From contig NZ_JAPNJW010000001.1 of assembly GCF_026626745.1 (NCBI RefSeq), forward strand, positions 372,001-436,000: a DNA stretch of 64,000 bases, read 5' to 3'. Made by a program: the position numbers and the translations under genes. This document shows, one piece after another, positions 34,493 to 43,069 of the stretch (positions are counted from its first letter, which is position 1; each line of letters opens with the position of its first letter). The notes beneath the pieces were generated by a model. The model made no database searches and had not been told where the DNA came from. It saw only the letters and a list, made by a program, of their open reading frames with translations. Origin of the DNA: Nannocystis sp. RBIL2. GTDB lineage: Bacteria; Myxococcota_A; Polyangia; Nannocystales; Nannocystaceae.

Positions 34493-35298
34493 GCCCGCAC
34501 CCCGTACCATACGAGCACCAGCAGCGTGCAGGCGAACGCGGCGAGGGTCAGCATCGCCGACTTGCGGCCGCGCACCCCGAGCGCCGCGCGCATCACCAGG
34601 ATCGCCGCGCTGCACAGCCACGCCGCCGCCGCCATCACCACCTCGATCCAGCGCCCGCCGATCGCCGCCACGCCGCCCGACTTCACCGTCCACAGCACCC
34701 CGGTGACGATGGTCAGGGTCAGCACCGGCACCACCAGCATCACCGCATGGTAGTGCAGGCGCTCGAGTCCGGTCAGCGACAGCCCGCCCGGCTGCGGCTT
34801 CCAGCGTTTCAGCCGCAGTCGCCGGTCCATCGTCAGGTAGAGCGCGGCGATGCCCGCCGCGATCGTGAATCCGCCGAGGCCCGCCGTCGCCAGGCCGATG
34901 TGCGCCTTCGCCAGCGCCCCCGTCGGCGCCGGCAGTGGGTCGTGCACGCTCGCCGCCCCGAACATCACCCCGATCGACAGCCCGAGCAGGCCGACCGGCG
35001 CCACGATCGCGCCGAGCGTGGCCGCGCGACGAATGCGGCCCACCACCAGGCCGCCCACCACCGCGATGAGCGCGCCGAAGCTCGTGGCGAGGAACACCGA
35101 GCTGAAGGGGTGCTCACCCCCGACGCACTGGGCGCCGATGCACGCCACGTGCAGCGCCGCCGCGATGGCCAGCAAGATCCCCGCGCGCGTCTCACGGGAC
35201 TGGGCGTCCGCGCGCGCCTCGCTCGCGGGCGGGTCGAGCGCGTACGCGAAGATCGCGGCGCCGTAGGCGAGCGAGGCGAGGATGAACAGGATCAGCAT
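34489..35298 (-). CDS. CcsA/HemX-type cytochrome c assembly membrane protein
   Basis: 269 residues, about eight transmembrane helices. Histidines suited to haem handling lie in LHVACIGAQ, GGEHPFSS, AKAHIGLAT and LERLHYHAVML, matching the CcsA/CcmC/HemX family. ATGA-coupled to hemA. It is shorter than full CcsA and lacks a clear WWD segment, so HemX (HemA regulation) is at least as likely as cytochrome c assembly. TAGCGT lies only 3 nt before the ATG, closer than in the other leaderless candidates. Confidence 0.8.
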   Translation of the reverse strand: MLILFILASLAYGAAIFAYALDPPASEARADAQSRETRAGILLAIAAALHVACIGAQCVGGEHPFSSVFLATSFGALIAVVGGLVVGRIRRAATLGAIVAPVGLLGLSIGVMFGAASVHDPLPAPTGALAKAHIGLATAGLGGFTIAAGIAALYLTMDRRLRLKRWKPQPGGLSLTGLERLHYHAVMLVVPVLTLTIVTGVLWTVKSGGVAAIGGRWIEVVMAAAAWLCSAAILVMRAALGVRGRKSAMLTLAAFACTLLVLVWYGVRA

Positions 35299-35304
35299 GC
35301 GACG

Positions 35305-35691
35305 CTAGTTGTCGGACGACGTGCCGAGGGTCTCGATCTGTTGCATGAGGCGGCCCCACGTCGGCCCGTCGAGGCGGACCTCGGCGCCGCGCGCGTCGAC
35401 CACGGTAGCGATGAAGCCGGGCCTCACGGTGTACGCGTAGTCGCCCATCACGACCGAGCTCTCGTAATGGTCGGCGCCCATCTGTGCCAGCTCCTGCGAC
35501 GTCTTCACCCGGCCGACGACGTCATGAGGATCGGCCTCGCCGCCGTCGATGCGCTCGAACCACACCGCGGGGTTGATGAAGAGATCGACCGACGGCGGAC
35601 CCGACACGCGGAGGAGGTCCTGCTCGAGAGACACGCCCCCGGTCGAGAGCCAGGTGTCGACGAGGGTCTGAGCGACGAAGATCCGCGGCAT
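35305..35691 (-). CDS. Small conserved-looking protein of unknown function
   Basis: 128 residues, starting MPRIFVAQTLVDTWL. It alternates beta strands and short helices (DLLRVSGPPSVDLFINPAVWFERIDGG is its central part) with strong coding GC3 and no signal peptide. I do not recognise the family. It is followed 6 nt later by the ccsA-like gene, so it leads a three-gene operon with ccsA and hemA. A TACCCT element lies 8 nt upstream of the ATG. Confidence 0.65.
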   Translation of the reverse strand: MPRIFVAQTLVDTWLSTGGVSLEQDLLRVSGPPSVDLFINPAVWFERIDGGEADPHDVVGRVKTSQELAQMGADHYESSVVMGDYAYTVRPGFIATVVDARGAEVRLDGPTWGRLMQQIETLGTSSDN

Positions 35692-35699
35692 ACCCGGCC

Positions 35700-35705
35700 A
35701 GGGTA
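35700..35705 (-). promoter_or_regulatory. -10 element TACCCT, leaderless-type
   Basis: On the minus strand TACCCT ends 8 nt before the ATG at 35691. Confidence 0.4.
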
Positions 35706-35885
35706 GCCGCGCGCGCGCGGGCTCACAACCCTTGCGCCGCCGCGAGCCCGGCACCATGCTCTGGCCGGCGCGACGCCGGGAGCGCCGCGCGCCACCGCCG
35801 CGAGCGGCCCCACTTCCACTGCAAGCCCGTCCAAGCCTGACTGCTTCACGGCCCTCTGGCCTGCACCTCACCCGCCCCAACCACC

Positions 35886-36215
35886 ATGGCATCCGACAAG
35901 ATCACCAACACCTCGGACCAAACCTTCAAGAACGACGTGCTCGACTCGCAGACCCCGGTCCTGGTCGATTTCTGGGCCACTTGGTGCGGTCCGTGTCGCG
36001 CGATCGCGCCCCACCTCGACGCCCTCGCCGAGGAGCTCGGCGGCCAGGTCAAGATCGTCAAGCTCGACGTCGATCGCAACCAGAACACCGCCGTCGAGTA
36101 CGGCGTCACCAACATCCCCACCCTGCTGCTGTTCAAGGACGGCAAGCTGGCCAACCGCATGGTCGGCGGCGGCTCGCGCGGCAAGATCGCCGAGTTCATC
36201 AAGACGGTCGTCTGA
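35886..36215 (+). CDS. trxA: Thioredoxin
   Basis: 109 residues. Canonical WATWCGPCR active site, [15 protein letters not shown] and the cis-proline segment [11 protein letters not shown]. Cytoplasmic dithiol reductant. Monocistronic, ended by a strong intrinsic terminator made of the window-wide palindrome. Confidence 0.96.
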   Translation: MASDKITNTSDQTFKNDVLDSQTPVLVDFWATWCGPCRAIAPHLDALAEELGGQVKIVKLDVDRNQNTAVEYGVTNIPTLLLFKDGKLANRMVGGGSRGKIAEFIKTVV

Positions 36216-36241
36216 CCCGGCTACCTTCGCCAGCAGTCTTC

Positions 36242-36275
36242 AAGGACAGGTCCCTCGGGACCTGTCCTTTTGTTT
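36242..36275 (+). terminator. Intrinsic terminator of trxA built from the palindromic element
   Basis: AAGGACAGGTCCC (36242-36254) pairs perfectly with GGGACCTGTCCTT (36257-36269), followed by TTTGTTT. It shows that the CCTGTCC/GGACAGG family can form a classical rho-independent terminator. Confidence 0.85.
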
Positions 36276-36290
36276 ATCCGCGCGCCGCGC

Positions 36291-37202
36291 TCACGGCTTG
36301 ACGAACTTGAGCGTCATGCGGTCGCTCTCGCCGATGGCCGCGTACTTGTCGCGATCCTTGTCGCCGAGCTCGAACGACGGCGGCAGGGTCCACACGCCCT
36401 TCTCGTAGTCCTTGGTGTCCTTCGGGTTGGCGTTGATCTCCGAGCGGGCCTGCAGCTTGAAGCCGAACGACTCGATGCGGGACACCACCCAGTCCTCGGG
36501 CAGGTAGCCGGTCTCGGCGACCTTCTTCGGGTCGTCGACCTGTTGCGGCTTGGCGCGGTGGGCCTCGACGCCGAGCACGCCGCCGGGCTTGAGCGCCTTG
36601 AAGGCCGCGCCGTAGATGGCCCCGTCGATGCCGTCCTCCACCCACCCGTGGGTGTTGCGGAACGTGACGACCAGGTCGACCGAGTTCTCGGGCGCGAGCA
36701 CCAGCGCCGACGGGTCGGTCACGGTCACGACCTCGACCTTGTCGTAGACCTCGGGCGCGCCGGCCAGCTTGTCGAGGAACTTCTTGCCGTTGCGGGTCTG
36801 GTAGGCGTCGGCCGGCCCGCTCGTGTCGAAGTTGGTGACGATGAGCTTGCCGCTGTCGCGCAGGGTGGGCGCCAGGATCTCGGTGAACCAGCCGCCGCCG
36901 CCGGGCCACAGCTCGACCACCGTCTGGTTCTTCTTGAGGCCGAAGAACAGCAGGGTCTCGAGCGGGTGGCGGTACTGGTCGCGGGCGCGGTTCTCAGCCG
37001 AGCGCTGCGGGCCGGCGATGGCCGCCTTGAGCGCTTCCGCCGTCGCGGGGTCGGCGTCGCGGACCGCCGCGGCTGCGGGATCCTCGCCGCCGGGAGCCGG
37101 CGTCTCCGCCGGGGCTGCCGGCTTGGAGGCGCAACCAGGGAGGACAGTCGTCGTGACCAGCGCGGTCAGCGAAAGGGAGCGAAGGGCCGTGCGCAAGAAC
37201 AT
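36291..37202 (-). CDS. SAM-methyltransferase-like lipoprotein
   Basis: 303 residues. Lipobox L-P-G-C near residue 24, Pro/Ala linker, then a class I methyltransferase fold of the COG4798 type: VVELWPGGGGWFTEILAP (cofactor loop), LIVTNFD and LVVTFRNTHGWV. Exported methyltransferase-like proteins of this group are common in proteobacteria; SAM availability in the periplasm makes their chemistry unclear. The glycine-rich loop is intact. TATGTT lies 8 nt before the ATG. Confidence 0.82.
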   Translation of the reverse strand: MFLRTALRSLSLTALVTTTVLPGCASKPAAPAETPAPGGEDPAAAAVRDADPATAEALKAAIAGPQRSAENRARDQYRHPLETLLFFGLKKNQTVVELWPGGGGWFTEILAPTLRDSGKLIVTNFDTSGPADAYQTRNGKKFLDKLAGAPEVYDKVEVVTVTDPSALVLAPENSVDLVVTFRNTHGWVEDGIDGAIYGAAFKALKPGGVLGVEAHRAKPQQVDDPKKVAETGYLPEDWVVSRIESFGFKLQARSEINANPKDTKDYEKGVWTLPPSFELGDKDRDKYAAIGESDRMTLKFVKP

Positions 37203-37210
37203 GCGCCGCG

Positions 37211-37216
37211 AACATA
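37211..37216 (-). promoter_or_regulatory. -10 element TATGTT, leaderless-type
   Basis: On the minus strand TATGTT ends 8 nt before the ATG at 37202. Confidence 0.45.
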
Positions 37217-37336
37217 CTCCACCGCACCGGGCCGGCCATCCGGCGGAGCACCGGTGAGCTGAGCCACGTCACCCGGCCCCGCGGGTCCCCGTCTTGACCT
37301 TCCGAAGCCTGCGCACGGGTGTTAAACCGAACTCGC

Positions 37337-39277
37337 ATGAAGCTTCGCGGCAGGATCCTCTGGCTCACCGACGACCCGCACGGCATCGCCAAGCAGTTGA
37401 CGGGCACGGATCTCGACGCCCGCGCAGACGCCGCCCCGCCGCTCCACTACGGCGTCAACACCGACCTGATGATCAGCGGCGCCGCCTGCACTCTCGGCTA
37501 CACGGGCGACATCCTCGGGCCCTACTTCCTCGAGAACTTCAAGGAACAGGTCCAAAAGGACAGCATCAAGGACGGCGGCTTCCAGGTCGTCGTCGGCGGC
37601 GACGCCTACGGCTCCGGCTCGAGCCGCGAGGTCGCGGTGGTCGCCCACCAGGGCGCCGGCATCGAGCTCGTGGTGGCCCGCAGTTTCCAGCGGATCTTCC
37701 AAGAGAACATGGTCTACAGCGGCCTGCCGTTCACCACCGACTTCGGGGTGATCGGTCGCCTGCAGGCCGGCGAGGACGTCGACCTCGGCGGACTCGCGGC
37801 CGAGCTGCCGCCGTTCTTCCGCGCCGTCGTGCAGAACCGCGGCCTCCTGCGCTACGGCAGCCGCCTGCTCGCCGGCGAGATCGAGCCCGAGTACCGCACC
37901 GACGCGCCGGCCCGCCCGCTCAACTGCGTCGAGAAGATCATCGCCGCGCGCACCTGGGCCGGCGGCGAGCGCTTCGGCATCGCCGCGGTGGGGCCCGGCG
38001 ATCAGGTGCTGTGCGAGGTCGGCTTCCGCGGCGTCCACGAGTACACCGGCGGCATGGTGATGGCCCTCTACGAGCAGGAGTGGGGCAACACGCCGGTCAA
38101 GAACCCCGAGCTCGCCGCCGCCTTCGAGGACCACTTCGTCCTCATCGACCAGCCGACCGTCCCGCTGCGCGTCAAGAAGCAGCGGCTCGACTCGGCCCGC
38201 CAGCTGCGCGACGAGATGGTCAGCGCCAGCCTCAAGAACGGCATCCGGATCCACGGGCCCGGCCAGAAGTACGACGCCGGCGTGTGCCATCGCATCGTCG
38301 TCGAGCAGTACGGCAACCCCGGCACCATCATCATCCTCACCGACTCGCACACCCCGACCGCCGGCGTCCTCAACGCCTTCGCGTTCGGCGTCGGCTCGAC
38401 CGCCATGGCGTTCGCGCTGCGCACCGGCCTGGTCCCGGTCACCGTGCCGAAGACGGTGCGGATCTGGGTCACCGGCGACGCGCGCGGCGTCGTCTCGCCG
38501 AAGGACCTCATCCTCCACATCATCGGCGACCCGTACTTCCGCGAGGAGCAGTGGCGCACCTCGGCCACCGACACCTGCGTGATCCAGATCGGCGGCCCCG
38601 GCCTCGATCAGTGGAACGTCGACGAGCTCAGCGTGCTCACCAACATGACGGTCGAGGGCGGCCTCATGACCGGCGTCGTCGAGCCGTGCGCGCCGGTGCG
38701 GGAGTTCTTGCGCACCCGCCGGCCCGGCGTCGACACCGACGCCCTGTTCGTCGAGCCCGACGAGGGCGCCGAGTACGTGCGCACCATCGCCATCGACCTC
38801 ACCGACGTCCCGCTGACCGTCGCCACCCCGGGTGACTCGCGCAACCGCGCCGCGCTGGCCGACGTCGGCGACGTCCCGATCCACAACGTCGTCATCGCCT
38901 CGTGCACCGGCGGCTCGCTCGCCGACCTGCGCGCCGCCGCCGACGTCCTCCGCGGCCGCAAGCTTGCGCCCAAGGTCCGCGTCACGGTCACGCCCTCGAG
39001 CGCCGAGGTCAGCGCCTCCGCCGAGCGCGAGGGCCTGCTCGGCCTGTTCCGCGAGCTCGGGGCAGTGGTCACCGCGCCGGGCTGCGGCTCGTGCATCGGC
39101 AACGGCCCGGGCATCCCGCTCGAGGGCGAGACCACCGCGAGCACGACCAACCGCAACTTCGACCGCCGCATGGGCGCGCCCGGCCCGGTCTACCTCGTGT
39201 CGCCCGCGGTCGCGGCGGCCTCGGCCGTCACCGGTCACCTCACCGATCCTCGCGACCTCTCTGGCGCGCAGGCGTGA
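37337..39277 (+). CDS. Aconitase-superfamily hydratase with N-terminal swivel domain
   Basis: 646 residues from ATG 37337 (alternative GTG 37319). The swivel domain comes first (GGDAYGSGSSREVAVVAHQ, VVARSFQRIFQENMVYSGLP). The catalytic half follows: LTDSHTPTAGVLNAFAFGVG, then the cluster cysteines in IASCTGGS and PGCGSCIGNGPG. The order swivel-catalytic resembles AcnB without its HEAT domain, or a fused LeuD-LeuC, and is the reverse of AcnA. Candidate substrates are citrate/isocitrate, isopropylmalate or a related 2-hydroxyacid. All three [4Fe-4S] ligands are present. A PaaZ-like dehydrogenase gene follows 258 nt later. Confidence 0.88.
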   Translation: MKLRGRILWLTDDPHGIAKQLTGTDLDARADAAPPLHYGVNTDLMISGAACTLGYTGDILGPYFLENFKEQVQKDSIKDGGFQVVVGGDAYGSGSSREVAVVAHQGAGIELVVARSFQRIFQENMVYSGLPFTTDFGVIGRLQAGEDVDLGGLAAELPPFFRAVVQNRGLLRYGSRLLAGEIEPEYRTDAPARPLNCVEKIIAARTWAGGERFGIAAVGPGDQVLCEVGFRGVHEYTGGMVMALYEQEWGNTPVKNPELAAAFEDHFVLIDQPTVPLRVKKQRLDSARQLRDEMVSASLKNGIRIHGPGQKYDAGVCHRIVVEQYGNPGTIIILTDSHTPTAGVLNAFAFGVGSTAMAFALRTGLVPVTVPKTVRIWVTGDARGVVSPKDLILHIIGDPYFREEQWRTSATDTCVIQIGGPGLDQWNVDELSVLTNMTVEGGLMTGVVEPCAPVREFLRTRRPGVDTDALFVEPDEGAEYVRTIAIDLTDVPLTVATPGDSRNRAALADVGDVPIHNVVIASCTGGSLADLRAAADVLRGRKLAPKVRVTVTPSSAEVSASAEREGLLGLFRELGAVVTAPGCGSCIGNGPGIPLEGETTASTTNRNFDRRMGAPGPVYLVSPAVAAASAVTGHLTDPRDLSGAQA

Positions 39278-39535
39278 CCGGTCGCGACGGCGCCGACCCT
39301 CACCTCCACGCACGCGCCGGGTGACACCGGCGTGTCACGATCGCATCGGTGAGTTCGAGCGCGCCGGCCTCGCCGGAATTCCGGACCACCCGGCGAGCGC
39401 GCCCGTGCAGCGGTGATTCGCGGCTTCGTCGGGGCTCGTGCCGCATGGCTCGCCTCACTCGCGCGCAGGCGTGATCGAACGCGCCGCCCGCCGGCTTGTC
39501 GGTCGGGCGCGGCTCGGCGTACCGTCTGCGCCTCT

Positions 39536-41104
<1,569 letters not shown>

Positions 41105-41124
41105 CGCCACGCCCCCCGCCGCGC

Positions 41125-41130
41125 TATCCT
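41125..41130 (+). promoter_or_regulatory. -10 element TATCCT, leaderless-type
   Basis: TATCCT ends 8 nt before the ATG at 41139. Confidence 0.5.
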
Positions 41131-41138
41131 GGGCCGAC

Positions 41139-41372
41139 ATGCCGATCCTGTTCGCGCTGGTCGTGCTCGTCGCGGTGCTCGGGGGCGTCGCCTACGCCGG
41201 CTTCGCCCGCTTCCTCGAGCACCGCGAGCGCATGGCCGCGCTCGAGGCCCAGCGCCCGCGCGTCATCCTCGCCCTCCCCCCCGGCGACAACCGCGACACC
41301 GACCAGCTGACCGAAGAGATCCTCGCCGCCTGCCGCCAGAAGGGCGTCGACGTCGACCTCGACCTGCGCTGA
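41139..41372 (+). CDS. Small single-pass membrane protein
   Basis: 77 residues. One N-terminal helix (about 3-22), a short basic segment and an acidic, helical cytoplasmic tail (DTDQLTEEILAACRQKGVDVDLDLR). Coding GC3 is strong and the promoter spacing is good. Family not recognised; function unknown. Confidence 0.65.
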   Translation: MPILFALVVLVAVLGGVAYAGFARFLEHRERMAALEAQRPRVILALPPGDNRDTDQLTEEILAACRQKGVDVDLDLR

Positions 41373-41387
41373 TTCGGCTGTTTGAAC

Positions 41388-41446
41388 GGACATGTCCGGC
41401 AGGACATGCTCGTCCGGACCGGCTCGAACGGACCTTTCCATCCAGA
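41388..41446. repeat. GGACATGTCC palindrome cluster in a convergent gap
   Basis: CGGACATGTCCGGCAGGACATGC and CGGACCTTTCC units lie after the small membrane gene. The rest of the gap (to 41588) carries only a short coding-like remnant. Confidence 0.65.
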
Positions 41447-41493
41447 CACGCTCTGACGCGCCTGTCGAGCTCGAGGACCTCTCGCCCCTCCGC

Positions 41494-41566
41494 GCTCGGA
41501 AGCGTGCTGTACCGGGCGCCCACGGCGGACTGGCTGGTGCTCGTGGACTTCGACCGCCGCGCTTAG
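41494..41566 (+). pseudogene. Possible coding remnant without a start codon
   Basis: In the frame that ends at TAG 41564-41566, the last 24 codons (SALGSVLYRAPTADWLVLVD and so on) have coding-like third positions and a protein-like pattern. The frame has no ATG downstream of the palindromes at 41388-41446. It may be the tail of a gene truncated when those repeats appeared. Not recognised. Confidence 0.25.
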
Positions 41567-41588
41567 AGCGGCGCCTTCGCGGCCCGCC

Positions 41589-42980
41589 TCACAGCCCCGC
41601 GAAGATCTGCATCGGCACCCCGACGCGCGCCGCCCACTCGGCCTCGTTGTGCATCGCCCCCGGCGCGTGCACGTAAAACAGGTCGACCTCGGGCGTGTAG
41701 CCGATCGACTGCAGGATCGCGTACAGCTGCGCGTTCTCGCAATAATTGTCGAACGAGTCAGGCGCGTCGTCCTCGATCCCGTCCTGATCGGCGTCGATGC
41801 ACGAGCCCTCGCCGCCGCTGTCGATGTAGATCGTGAAGTCGCGCTTGCCTGCCGCCTGGTACGTCTCGAGGATCGTCTCGTTGTGCAGCTCGAGCGAGCC
41901 CCAGCCGACCGTGCCCGACAGGCTGATCGCCATGTCGTAGCGGTCCGGGTACAGGTCGGCGATCACCAGGCTGATGAGCCCCCCGAGCGACGAGCCCATC
42001 GTCCCCACCACCGCTGCGGGATCGTACGCCGCCTCCATGCGCGGCCGGATCACCATTTCGACCAGCTCCGCGTAGAGCTCCCCGTCGCCGCCGATCGGCT
42101 GGCCGTCGAGCTCGTCGGGCACCTGCGTGTACTCGTCCATGCGCGCCGGAGTGTTCGTGATCCCGACGACCAGCATGTTCGGCGGCGCGCTCGTCGTCAG
42201 CTGCCAGCCGCCGAAGAAGGCCGTCGGGTCGAACAGGTTCTGCCCGTCGTGGACGTACAGCGCGTGGGTGAACTCCCCGTCTTGCGGCACCAGCACCTCG
42301 AGGTCGCGCGGCAAGAGCCCCAGGTCCGCGTCTTCGATCGCGTACCAGCGCTCGAGGTGGGCCGCGCTCGCGCGCACCAGCGAGAACACCCCGAATTCGT
42401 CGTAGCCGTGGCGACGTCCGTACGGGTCGGCGATCCACTGCATCGAGTCCGGCTCGTGGAATTTATAAAGGCTGCCGTCGGGCGCCGCGATCTCTTCTTC
42501 GATCCACCACAGCGACCCGGCCTGGCTCATCGGCGCCGGCGCCCACTCGTTGTGGTCGCCGGCCAGGGTCCATGCCCCCTGTCCGCAGAGACAGGCGAAC
42601 AGGTAGCCGCCCGACTCCGTCTCCACCGGTAAGCCGCCGCGATCGGCGATCGTGCGCATCGCCTCCTCGGCCTCGACCTCGCCGGCGATCGCCTTGCGCA
42701 GCAGCGCCTCGTCCTCCGACAGCTCGGGCCCGCCGGTGGTCGACTCGGTCGCGGACGTCTCCGCGTCCGTCGCGGCCGTGGTCGTCGCCTCACCCGTCGT
42801 GGTCGTCTCCGGATCCGTCCCGGTCGTCGTCGGCGTCGCTTCGGTGCCGGTAAAGCTCTCGCCGAACGACGTCGACGGGTTCGCCGCCGTCATCGCCTCG
42901 CTGTCGGTCTCACCGCCCTCGTCGGGCTGACAGGCGAGGACCACTGCGACGAGCGGGAGGCAACAAGGGGCGGCGCGCAT
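41589..42980 (-). CDS. Esterase lipoprotein (Esterase-D type alpha/beta hydrolase)
   Basis: 463 residues. Lipobox V-V-L-A-C at Cys17, then a long Thr/Glu-rich linker. A segment at about 120-200 (TLAGDHNEWAPAPMS, SLYKFHEPDS, IADPYGRRHGYDEFG) resembles a CBM48/E-set domain such as precedes glycogen-branching and feruloyl-esterase enzymes. The hydrolase carries LYVHDGQNLFD and the nucleophile elbow GSSLGG, with the His probably in VHAPGAMHNEAEWAAR. The CBM48-like domain and the adjacent glgB suggest a role on polysaccharide. TATGGT lies 8 nt before the ATG. Confidence 0.85.
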   Translation of the reverse strand: MRAAPCCLPLVAVVLACQPDEGGETDSEAMTAANPSTSFGESFTGTEATPTTTGTDPETTTTGEATTTAATDAETSATESTTGGPELSEDEALLRKAIAGEVEAEEAMRTIADRGGLPVETESGGYLFACLCGQGAWTLAGDHNEWAPAPMSQAGSLWWIEEEIAAPDGSLYKFHEPDSMQWIADPYGRRHGYDEFGVFSLVRASAAHLERWYAIEDADLGLLPRDLEVLVPQDGEFTHALYVHDGQNLFDPTAFFGGWQLTTSAPPNMLVVGITNTPARMDEYTQVPDELDGQPIGGDGELYAELVEMVIRPRMEAAYDPAAVVGTMGSSLGGLISLVIADLYPDRYDMAISLSGTVGWGSLELHNETILETYQAAGKRDFTIYIDSGGEGSCIDADQDGIEDDAPDSFDNYCENAQLYAILQSIGYTPEVDLFYVHAPGAMHNEAEWAARVGVPMQIFAGL

Positions 42981-42988
42981 GGCCGCGA

Positions 42989-42994
42989 ACCATA
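42989..42994 (-). promoter_or_regulatory. -10 element TATGGT, leaderless-type
   Basis: On the minus strand TATGGT ends 8 nt before the ATG at 42980. Confidence 0.45.
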
Positions 42995-43034
42995 CGACAG
43001 CAACGTCCCGCGTGCGACTCTGTAACGCGGTTAC

Positions 43035-43058
43035 GAACATGTCCTCCAGGACATGTTC
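43035..43058. repeat. Near-perfect 24-nt palindrome between glgB and the esterase gene
   Basis: GAACATGTCCT (43035-43045) and AGGACATGTTC (43048-43058) are exact inverted copies around CC. Both flanking genes are on the minus strand. No T-run follows on either strand. Confidence 0.85.
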
Positions 43059-43069
43059 TACCGCCGCTC

